Part shown: piece by piece, positions 52,201 through 62,300 of the stretch
How the letters are laid out: each line of letters opens with the position of its first letter
Numbering within the stretch: position 1 is the first letter of the stretch
Assembly (NCBI GenBank): GCA_003254925.1
Contig: QANZ01019074.1
Span: 191,019-255,018 of the forward strand
Length of the DNA stretch: 64,000 bases
From: Chamaecrista fasciculata
Lineage: Eukaryota; Streptophyta; Magnoliopsida; Fabales; Fabaceae
Reading direction: 5' to 3'
Position numbers and translations under genes: made by a program
Notes under the pieces: model-generated
What the model saw: the letters and a program-made list of their open reading frames with translations, nothing else
The model's database searches: none
What the model was told of the DNA's origin: nothing

Positions 52201-53474
52201 TTCTGAAATGATTTAAATGCTGGTCATTTTTAGCATGGAAACCACCCCTCATAATTTAATTGCCTCCAATTACTTAACTAAAAGGCCCATGAGGAGGTTC
52301 CAATGCTAAAAGTTGGATACTCTGTATCCGAATGAACAAGTACACCCCTAAAATCTTGGTTTTGTGATGTATACTGTGTCATATGGCAGAATATGCTTTT
52401 ACTCATCTTTTAAATTATTAAATCCTTTATGTACTATCCTTTATTAATCAAGAGACTGGAATATAGACTGATACTGAATTTTGCTAACTCCTTTGTTAGG
52501 GATGAGTACAAGGAATTTGAAAAGCTGATTCAAGAAGACTTGCAGGAGGTGGATGACCGGCTGGAAGAAGAAGAGGTGATTATTGTCATATATTGTTCTA
52601 CATTTTTAACTGTTAGCCATTCACCCTTGGGATCATAGTTATTAAGATGTCAATTTAAATCTTAAGATATTACGAGTTTATGATCTCAAATAGGCAAATC
52701 GGTTCTAATTTTGGGTAAGATTCAAATTTATTAGGATCTTACTTAGATTTCAATCTTATATGCATGATTTTATGATTATGTATTTCATCGATCTTTATAA
52801 TTTTGTGTTCTTGTTATGAAAATTTATTTTTTCTTAAAGAAGAAAAACTAATATCGCTCCAATAAGATGAGGTGTTTTATGAAAAATATATGAAAGCAAA
52901 TTGTTTAATGAATTATGAGATACTTCATAGAAATGACAAATCTTGAATAGTTTATGCTTATAAATGATTTTTTATGTTATTATAAGTATATTTTATTTGT
53001 TTTGTAGAAAATGATAGGATTTTACTATCTTCCATTTAATCTATTTTGTCTCTTTCGATCCATCTTAATTACCTTGCTTGGAATGTCTATGCTACAAACA
53101 TGCGAGATGATCTCTTTGTCATTATGAATGCAGATTGATGCTGCTGAGATGATTGAAGAAGCCGAAACCGTAGAGCAAAAGTATGCTTAATAATCTGCAT
53201 GATACTCACTAACCCGATTTTCTTGGTTATTTTTCTGATCTTGATCCTTTTCTAAAATCTCAATTGTATCATTTTACCTTCTTGCAGGAACTACAGGGAG
53301 AAAGTGGAAATGCTGAGGAAGAAGAGATTGGAGATGAAGGCTGCTAAGCCTGCAAAGCGTAGCAAATCATCTTCTGAGGTTGAAATGAATGAATCTAAAC
53401 ATGAAGAGTCATCCAGTGATGACGATGACAGTGATGATAATTTTGCTGTGGACTGGAGAGCACAACACTTGTGA
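49291..53474 (+). CDS. ZNF830-like zinc-finger protein (7 exons)
   Basis: Exons 49291-49379, 49594-49693, 49927-50134, 50932-51145, 52500-52575, 53134-53180 and 53288-53474 join in frame to 306 aa. After a basic start (MDAQAKKKALFRAKLNAQKK) comes one U1/matrin-like zinc finger: C39, C42, H55, H61 (CRVCDVVL...WDAHQISRKH). The middle is Lys/Pro/Ser-rich and carries two related motifs, LPPDFF (117-122) and LPEGFF (179-184). A charged helical, probably coiled-coil, region spans about 205-262. The tail is acidic (SSSDDDDSDD) and ends VDWRAQHL. This order matches animal ZNF830, a nuclear protein linked to the XAB2 spliceosomal complex; a similar role here is inferred. The ATG at 49291 starts the family-like basic N-terminus. 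Confidence 0.9.
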
Positions 53475-53772
53475 ATACTTGCCAGAATTTTCATTGCACC
53501 TGAAAGTTGAAAATATGATATTATGTGGTTTCTCACCCGAAATAGTTTGTACTACATTCATATATACCACCTTTTGTAATTTTTCAGAAATTTTATTTAA
53601 CTCCTGCCCAAAAATCACTCTAATTTGGTACTTGGTAGTATCTTGCCCAAGTGGGTTTGTTTTGATCCATAGTATGTAAAAAGATAACTGGTATTTTGAA
53701 ACGGTAATCAAACTAAAAGGGCAAGAGGCCTATGGTTAGAGTTACAAAAGATAATATAACCAATGTAATATA
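53475..53772. other. 3' flank of the ZNF830-like gene
   Basis: Probable 3' untranslated region; no separate gene is seen. Confidence 0.4.
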
Positions 53773-54085
53773 AGTTAATTTTTTATTACATTTTGGTCCT
53801 TAAACTTATAATAAGTGATTTTCACTCTTCTATATGAAATAAAATCAAGAGTGAAAATTTCTTCTTCTTATGACTAAAAATGAAGCTATTTTTTCCTCAT
53901 TTTGTTAACTCGCTTATTATGACACATAAGAGTGAGTAATAATTTATCTCAGTTGTCCAAGTTAAAAATAACTGTTGAAACTAGATGAAATTATATTTTG
54001 GAGACCAAAATAGAATAAAAATTAATTTGAGGACCAAAATGGAACTAATCCCATAGTTTGAGGATCAAAATGACCATTTAACCTA
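53773..54085. mobile_element. Small palindromic MITE
   Basis: Left-arm TTATTACATTTTGGTCCTTA and right-arm GAGGATCAAAATGACCATTT are inverse-related, with further GGACCAAAAT units between them. Ends are approximate and no target duplication was resolved. Confidence 0.5.
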
Positions 54086-54925
54086 ATAATAATAATAACA
54101 TCTTAAATTGAAGCACTCCAACCTTTGACAACAATTTGCCCCCATGCTGCCATGAACAACGAGTTTTAAAATTGTTTGCATTTTAGCTTGAGCTTGCAGT
54201 GTTAAGCTCTAAGCAAATGAAAATTATTATGGTCAAAGATTTTTTTTTTTGTAACATGTAATGTCCTGACTTTAGTGCTTCACTTCAAATTTTTTATTCA
54301 CTATTAGGTTTTTCAGATAGTGACTAAGAGATTAAACAATAATGGGATAGACGTGGCTGCTTGTCCAGCCACACCATTCCCTACTAATTAATTAAAAGGA
54401 TAATTGTATACATTTAATTATCATATTTACCTCAATTTTATATTTGATCCTTGTCAAATCACTCATTCTTCAATTTGGTGATTCGTAATTACACAATCAC
54501 ATAAAGTAGGCTATATGTTATAGACGTATAGGTTATATATATTAAAGGTATTATATTAAACACACTATAATGAATATGAAAGAAAGTCATACACACTATA
54601 ACGAACACGAAGAAAGTATTACTTACTTGAAAGAATATAAAATCATCAATGTGCTTATTTACATATATGCATGTTTATAATAATTTTTTCTTGGATTATT
54701 ACACATTATTAATATTTATCTGATTAAAGTTTTGTAAAAAAAATCTAATGAAATGAAAACTTAGCGATAAAAATATAATATTCATAATTTTAATTTCTTT
54801 GGCCAAATATTCATAATTTTTATTATATAAATATATGTTTGATTAAAGTTTTCTAAATATTCTATCTCTCTTTATATAGTGTATTCCATTTACAATAAAA
54901 ACAGAGTTAAATAAAAAAAAAAAAA
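54086..54925. other. AT-rich intergenic DNA
   Basis: No gene, RNA or bounded element is seen. Confidence 0.4.
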
Positions 54926-55519
54926 GGTCAAAGGCTCATTTTGGTACTTAATATATATCCTTATGTTTATTTTGGTCATTTACATTTCAAAAAATTCATA
55001 TTGGTCCCAAATGTTGGCAAAATAATGTTTCATTTTAGTCCCAAATTATAGTCATATTTTTATCGTTTCAAGTTCGAATGTGATGAGTTCAAATCTATGT
55101 ATTACTTTTAAAGATTACTTTCTCTATTTAGTTAGAGTCGTCAGCAAACAAGGTCAAATCGGGTCTCAATTCCATCTTCGAACTCGATTTGATCTCATCT
55201 GTTGACGTTTCCAACGGGGAAAAATGACTTGTTCTGAATTCATTGTATTTAGAATTGAAATGAGAGATATATGAACAACTTAGTTGTTTGGCCGTAAAAT
55301 AAGCAGTCCACTTTCGAGATTCGATTTAACCTTGTTTGTTAACGACCCCAACTAGTTAGAGAAAATACTCTTAAAAAATAACACGTAGATTTAGACTCAT
55401 CATATTCGAATTTGAAACGAGAGAAATATGATCATATTTAATAGTTTGAGACCAAAATAAAATAAAAGACCAAAATGAACATTAAAACATACATTTAAGA
55501 CCAAAATAAGCTTTTGACC
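54926..55519. mobile_element. Palindromic MULE-like element (uninterrupted relative of 355-1545)
   Basis: The ends GGTCAAAGGCTCATTTTGG and CCAAAATAAGCTTTTGACC are inverse copies. Poly-A flanks hide the target duplication. At the position where the element at 355-1545 carries an insertion, this copy reads continuously (CATATTTAATAGTTTGAGACC), so it is an empty-site relative. Confidence 0.72.
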
Positions 55520-55856
55520 AAAAAAAATTACTTTTATATATAGTTATTCGTCGATTAAGATGGTGAAACTAGAGTATTTCATAACTTTTGGGGTGACATT
55601 TCATAACTTCGTGTTTAAGATATCAAACTGACAAATTGGTCAATATTTCACAAACTTCCGTCATAGTTCATTATTTCCGGATTGTTTAATGTTGTAGTAT
55701 ATAACTATGTCGTCACGAGTCACGAGTCACGACTCACTAATAATGTTTTTTTTTTTTTGATGGAAGACTCACTAATAATGTTGTGTATACTGTATAGGAC
55801 AAAATCATAAAACTCTAATCTCTTGATTTGATTTTGATCAATAAATCCAAAATAAT

Positions 55857-57848
55857 GAGTAAACTAACTTTCCGGTCATTGAAATTTGGACGCGGTGACA
55901 GATAGGTCCCTGAATTTTACGCATTGTACTAATCGATCCCCAAAATTTGCAAACGCTTAACTAATTGGTCCCTCCGTCATATTGTTGTTAAAAAAAAAGT
56001 TGACGTGGCCATAACGGATGCTGATGTATCCCGTTATGCGCTGACATGTCCTGTTATTGCCACATCAGCACTTGTTATGTTTTTTTTAAAAAAAAAAGCT
56101 GCCACGTCATAAAATAACGACACATCAGCATTTCCTCATTACACCTATAGTTCCTAACCCGTTTTTATTCCATTATTCTTAATTCTCCCTCTTTTTCATC
56201 ATTTCCATTCATTTTAGTCCCAAATCCTCAAAATAAAATTATAAAGTGCTCCAAAACTCTTCCAAACATTTCAATTTAGTCCTTAAAAATATTAAAAACT
56301 CCAAACCACAAACCCCAAACCCTAAATCTTAAAAAAAGTCTAAGTTAAACAATTAGGTCCTTGACCCATTATTCTCAATTCACCCTCTTTTTCATTATCT
56401 TCATTCATTTTAGTCCCAAATCATTAAAATAAAATTGTAAAGTGTCCCAAAACTCTTTTAAACATTCCAATTTAGTCCTTAAAAATATTACAAACTCTAA
56501 AACCTAAAACCTTAAACCCCAAAATCCCTAAAACTTAATTTCTTTTTTTAATCTTCATCTTCATCTAATTTAATCCTTAAAAATATTAAAAAACCTAATC
56601 CTTAGACCCCCTAAACCCCAAAATCGAAGATCTTCATCCTCGTCCTCACTCTCTCTTTCTCTTCCTCCGCCGTCCTCTTCCTCTTCCTCTTCCAAAATCG
56701 AAATGACAGCAAAATCATAGCGAATCGGAACTAAAACAAAATCACAACGAAATCGAAATCAAACTCATTGGAATCGGAACGAAATCACAGCGAATCGAAA
56801 CGAAAATGAAATCACAGCGAATCGGAATCGGAGTGAGAATCAAACAATACACACAAACACACACTCTCTCTCTTTGTGAGTTTCTGCCCCTTACACCCGA
56901 AAATCTCTCTCTTTCTTTTCTGTACTGTTTCTTTGAGGAAGTGTGTAGAGAGAGAGAAAGTAGAAAGAGATTTGAAGACCATCTTGTCATTGTAGGGTTT
57001 TCGTATCGTAACGCTCAAAACATAACAATGAAACTGAGAGATTTGAAGACCATCTTGAATTCGTGTGGTACAATACATTGTGGTTTTTCATCTGGGTTTT
57101 GGGTTGGGATCTATGGTGTGTCTCTTGGAATTATAACAAGCATCTGGCTAATAATTGGTCTATTAATTAGAATTTCAGCTTGATAGGAAATGTGGATTTG
57201 TAATAATGTGAAATTAAGTTTGAGGGATTTTGGGGTTTAAGGTTTTAGGGTTTAAAATTTTTAATATTTTTAAGGACTAAATTGGAATGTTTAAAAGAGT
57301 TTTGGGACACTTTACAATTTTATTTTGAGGATTTGGGACTAAATTGAATGAAGATGATAAAAAGAGGGTGAATTGAGAATAATGGGTCAAGGACCTAATT
57401 GTTTAACTTAGACATTTTTTAGGGTTTGGGGTTTTTAATATTTTTAAGGACTAAATTGAAATGTTTGGAAGAGTTTTGGGGCACTTTACAATTTTATTTT
57501 GAGGATTTTGGACTAAAATGAATGAAGATAATTAAAAAGAGGGGAAATTGAGAATAATGGAATAAAAATGAGTCAGTGACCTATAAGTGCAATGAAGAAA
57601 TGTTGATCTGTCGCTATTTCATGACGTGACAGCTCTTTTTTTTTTTTTTGAAAACATAGCCACGTCAGCGCATAACGGGACACCAGCGTCCGTTATGGTC
57701 ATGTCAGCTTTTTTGTAACGACAATATAACGGAGGGACCAATTAGTTAGGCGTTTGCAAATTTCGGGAACCGACTAATACAATGCATAAAATTCAGGGAC
57801 CTATCTGTCACCGCGTCCAAAATTCAGGGACCGGGAAGTTAGTTTACT
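55857..57848. mobile_element. Long-TIR MULE-type element, 11-bp target duplication, with unique core
   Basis: The element starts GAGTAAACTAAC and ends GTTAGTTTACT, with inverted arms of roughly 700 bp rich in AGGGACC and AATTGGTCC units. TCCAAAATAAT flanks it at 55846-55856 and 57849-57859. The arms surround a distinct, CT-rich core (about 56600-57200). No transposase is present, so it moves only with help. The core may be captured sequence, in the manner of Pack-MULEs. Confidence 0.85.
57028..57183 (+). CDS. Small ORF in the MULE core, 51 aa, uncertain
   Basis: The frame begins MKLRDLKTILNSCG and ends in a hydrophobic stretch (ITSIWLIIGLLIRISA) that could span a membrane. It follows a CT-rich, leader-like sequence. 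The phrase GAGATTTGAAGACCATCTTG just inside its start also occurs upstream at about 56967, a local direct repeat. I do not recognise a family, and it may be chance. Confidence 0.15.
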   Translation: MKLRDLKTILNSCGTIHCGFSSGFWVGIYGVSLGIITSIWLIIGLLIRISA

Positions 57849-58159
57849 TCCAAAATAATTGTATAATATAAAAAAATGAAAATCTATTTCTCGTGCCAAG
57901 ATTGAGGGGTGGAGGGAAGTCAGTGAATGCTGGCTTTGGCCAATGACAAATATGCACGACTCAATTCTAATCACCACAAGTATTTTTACATGTTTGTTTT
58001 AAAATTGAAGTAATAAAAATTAATTTCAGACTAACCCCATCAATTTACTTTTCAGAGTCAAGTGGTGTAAGAGCTTTAGAAATATGCATGCACCAAGATG
58101 CTTCCTAGTTATGCCGTGTTCAATACTCAATTGACTAGCAAATTGTAATGAGTTCTTCC

Positions 58160-58166
58160 TATAAAT
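58160..58166 (+). promoter_or_regulatory. TATA box upstream of small peptide ORF
   Basis: CTATAAATGCACC gives a good plant TATA box about 100 bases before the ATG at 58264, so transcription could start near 58190. Confidence 0.45.
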
Positions 58167-58263
58167 GCACCATTCTACCATGCTTCAGTGTCCAAAAACA
58201 ACAAACAAGCAAGTTTGCGTAAAGTTTTGATCACTGAAATTAAGGTTTCAATTAAAAGTAGTG

Positions 58264-58503
58264 ATGAATATCAGAGTGGGAGGATTCCTTGTGCTCTCAT
58301 GCTTACCCATCTTGAGCTCCTTAATGGAGTCAATAGGTCAAATTTTTTCTTCTTCTGCTTCTTCTTCCCAATCACACTTCATTACTGCTGCCTCTGGGGA
58401 TATCATGGAAGAAGAAGAAGAAGAAGAAGAAGGTGCTTCTTCATCAGCTATTGCTCAAGCTCACAAGCACTTTCGACAAATTCAACATATCAGTCAACCT
58501 TAA
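58264..58503 (+). CDS. Candidate small secreted peptide, 79 aa
   Basis: The frame starts MNIRVGGFLVLSCLPILSS, a basic then hydrophobic run that would serve as a signal peptide of about 24 residues. A Ser-rich part (SSSASSSQSHF) and a run of eight glutamates follow, and the end is AHKHFRQIQHISQP. Short precursors with an N-terminal signal and a variable acidic middle are typical of plant peptide hormones, but the C-terminus matches none I know (CLE, CEP, RGF, PSY, IDA, PIP). The TATA box at 58160 supports a transcript. The preceding GTG at 58261 is not needed as a start. It could still be a chance frame; the (GAA)n run is repeat-like. Confidence 0.35.
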   Translation: MNIRVGGFLVLSCLPILSSLMESIGQIFSSSASSSQSHFITAASGDIMEEEEEEEEGASSSAIAQAHKHFRQIQHISQP

Positions 58504-59303
58504 TTGTGTGTGTTGTTTAAGAAAAGTGGGTATGAAACTTCAGTGGTCAATACTGGCTGCTACAATACATACCCTGGAGTCCTCTATAATTTTCACTTGA
58601 CTCTTTGATCCATATTCATATATATAAATAGAATCAACAAATTATGGAGTTAGGTCTATCTTGATCCTATATTGGCAAATATATATGGGGGTGAGTTTTT
58701 TGACTATGTGCTTTTGAGCTTTTTATGCATAATTGAAATAACTATTTGGTGTTTCACAAATATCTGGACAATTTTGTTGTGTCTAATGGATCATTCAACA
58801 AATTACTGACGTTGATCATCCCCTATATGTATTGCTTCAGTCACTGTGATTTCCATATATAAGTAATGCTTAACTGATAAAAGCTCAACAGGTTGTGATT
58901 ATAGAATAAAGTTGCAATATGTTGCAAAAAAGAATCAAGAATATTTTGTACATGATAAAATTTTAACTCTTGGTTAAAAACTGAACCCTGGTTTTGATAG
59001 TTGTATTCTCATAGTCATATCCCTCTCCCATCTAAGCAATCTGTACAGGAATTGACATTGAACGTGGATATATATATATATTGTATGTTGACTATTTCTT
59101 ACAGCGTGTAACATCAGAAATGCAGCAGTATGTAGCTTTCTTCACCTTGAAAAGGGTTCCTCCTCAATCTTTCTCCCAATGAAACCGGCTGGTTCCCGAT
59201 GATTTTGTGGGGCTATAATTGCAAACTTAATGATACAAATATACAACACATGATTATACATATGTTATGTAAAAGCCACAATTAATTATATGCATATCTC
59301 AGG
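58504..59303. other. Intergenic DNA and channel-gene 3' flank
   Basis: Nothing coding is seen. The part near 59303 should be the 3' untranslated region of the potassium channel gene. Confidence 0.4.
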
Positions 59304-62300
59304 TCATGTTTTATTTACTAAATGAAGCTTCTGGCCATCCTTGATCATGTCCACTTCAGTAACTAAACCTGCATCTTCTGAAAGAAGACAAGAATCTGTA
59401 GAAACTTCTAACTGCTCTGCTGCTTTTTGTATAAGCTCTTCAATGGTGTGTGGAACCCATAATACAATTCCATATCTTCCAAGTTCTTTTGGATCCCATG
59501 GGTGGAAAGGGAAAATTGTGCATTTCTTTTGCTGGGTTTTATCTGTCAATGGTAAAGAAAACTTCTGATTTAAGATTACTGCTATAGTTGGTCTAGACAA
59601 AACAATCATAAGATTTTATTTTTCTATAAAATTAGACAGCCCATACTCCGGTTTTTTTATTAAAATAATACACAAAATTATATTATGTATCTTGATACCC
59701 AACGAATTTTCTTATTTCTCTAAATGGGATACGCATCCGTTGAACTCGCGCTCTGTAAACACGATTTCAATACTGACAGTATCATGTCAGTACTGAAATC
59801 GTGCCTCAGTCCTTGAAATCGTGCCCATGGGGCACGATTTCAATTAATTAATTAAGGAGAGGCCGTTGGACCTCCCCATATCTATATATATAATATAATA
59901 TAATAATATATATTAATAATAGTATTTTATAAAATTTTATTAAACTTAATAAAAAATTTTAACAGTAGTATTTTATAATTTTTTAAATTAATTAATTTTA
60001 TTCAAATCATCGGCACTTATTTAACCAACCTAGTGAGCTAACTATTAGATCAACAAGCTTGGTTTGTGTATTATTTGTGACTAAATAACTCTATTTACTA
60101 TTATTTCTAAGTGTTCAGTTTTTGTCATGTGTACTCTATTTATTTAAAATTTTGTAGTTGTGATTAAAGAACAAGTGACGAATATATATATAATTTTTGT
60201 AAAATTTGTTATGGTTAAAATTACAAAATAACTTCAAAATGGTACCAAAGTGTTAACGGAGAATACCACAGGACATCAAAGTGTCACTTTTTAAACCACA
60301 TGGTACCAAAGTGAAATATAACCAAACCACATGGTACCAAAGTGTAATTTACCCTTAATTTTAATACTTTAAGAGGTTGAAAGAAAATTTACCCTTAATT
60401 AGAAATAAATTTTCTTTCAACCTCTTAAAGTATTAAAATTAAGGGTAAATTACACTTTGGTACCATGTGGTTTGGTTATATTTCACTTTGGTACCATGTG
60501 GTTTAAAAAGTGACACTTTGATGTCCTGTGGTATTTTCCGTTAACACTTTGGTACCATTTTGAAGTTATTTTGTAATTTTAACCATAACAAATTTTACAA
60601 AAATTATATATATATTCGTCACTTGTTCTTTAATCACAACTACAAAATTTTAAATAAATAGAGTACACATGACAAAAACTGAACACTTAGAAATAATAGT
60701 AAATAGAGTTATTTAGTCACAAATAATACACAAACCAAGCTTGTTGGTCTAATAGTTAGCTCACTAGGTTGGTCAAATAAGTTCCGATGATTTGAATAAA
60801 ATTAATTAATTTAAAAAATTATAAAATACTACTGTTAAAATTTTTTATTAAGTTTAATAAAATTTTATTAAATTTTATAAAATACTATTATTAATATATA
60901 TTATTATATATTATATATATATAGATATGGGGAGGCCCAAAGGCCTCCCCTTAATTAATTAATTGAAATCTTGCTCTTGGGCACGATTTCAGTACTGACA
61001 TGATACTGTCGGTACTGAAATCGTGTTTACAGAACGCGATTTTAAAGAAACAATTAAGTATTAAAATCGAGTTCAGCGGATGCGTATCCCATTTGCGGAA
61101 ATAAGAAAATTCATTGGGTATCGAGATACATAATATAATTTTGTGTATTATTTTAATAAAAAAAAAAACCTCCATACTCCATGTCTTTTTCTTTTTTCAT
61201 TATCTGTTGGCACCAGATTTCAAAAATTAATTTAAGCAAAATAGGGGGGCAAAACTTTGTAATGGTTACCCTCAGTGTTTATTACCATATAAATTCACAA
61301 TACAACTAGGGCTGACAGACCTTGGCACCATCATGAATTAAACTTGATTTAATTTATGGGTTCTTGAGAAATAAATGCAGTTGTAAAGTTAATAAGAGTG
61401 CTGTGGAATTTCGCAGTTGTTTTCTCATAATGTATAACTGAGTAATGATGATGGCAATTGAGGCCATAGTCATTATGTTGTCTCTAACCGCCCAAAAAAC
61501 AGACAAACATTAATATAATTGTGTAAACACAATTTTAGGGGATAATTTGTCATTAACTATCAAGATCAATAGCTCAAGGTTTTTTACCAAAAAAAGAATA
61601 GCTCAAGGTTTGGACTAATCTAAGGATACCAACATTTTAACATGGTTAAAAGGGGGGGAAAAGGTCGATGAATCTTTTTCATGAGTGTCTTTTTGAATAA
61701 AAGAAGAGTTGATGCAATGGAATCAGTACCTTGAAGTTCTGACGTAGAATTTGAGAATTCCAACAAATGAGCGGACTTTGCTTTTTCTAGTAGCTTCATC
61801 ATATTCTTGTTTCCACACATCCTGGCTTCGTCAATTGGGGTTTTTCCCCATCTGTGGTGCACAAAAAATAACAAATTAGCTTTAACTTTAATGTCACTTC
61901 ATGCAAGAATGAAAATAAAGGGAAACTGATAGAACCTCTAATATGTATAATTCAAACAAGTATTGTTAGAAATTTACTTGATTTTGACTCAAATACTCTG
62001 TGATTTGAAGAGTCCATAATTAGGTACAATTGATCCATGTCTTAGACCCATTTTCACTATTAAATCCATCATCTATAATTTATCTGAATAGTATAAAATG
62101 ATAGTAATCGAATCCATCATCATCGATAGTAATCCAATCCATCATCATCTCTTGATAATTAGCGTCAGAGTAGTCCTATTCTCTTAATGATAAATGATTG
62201 TGAATATTTTATTTTAACAAAAGATAAGATGACATATATAAAGCACACATGTATTCCTATTTCTTCAACCATCACTATTTAAGCCTAGGAAACAGAATTT

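Noticed and set aside
59543-59609. Extension of the last channel exon upstream to an alternative acceptor (AATCAG/AAG)
   Set aside because: That acceptor is in the wrong phase for the preceding exon, which ends after one base of a codon; TTGACAG/AT keeps frame and restores the DKTQQKKC block.
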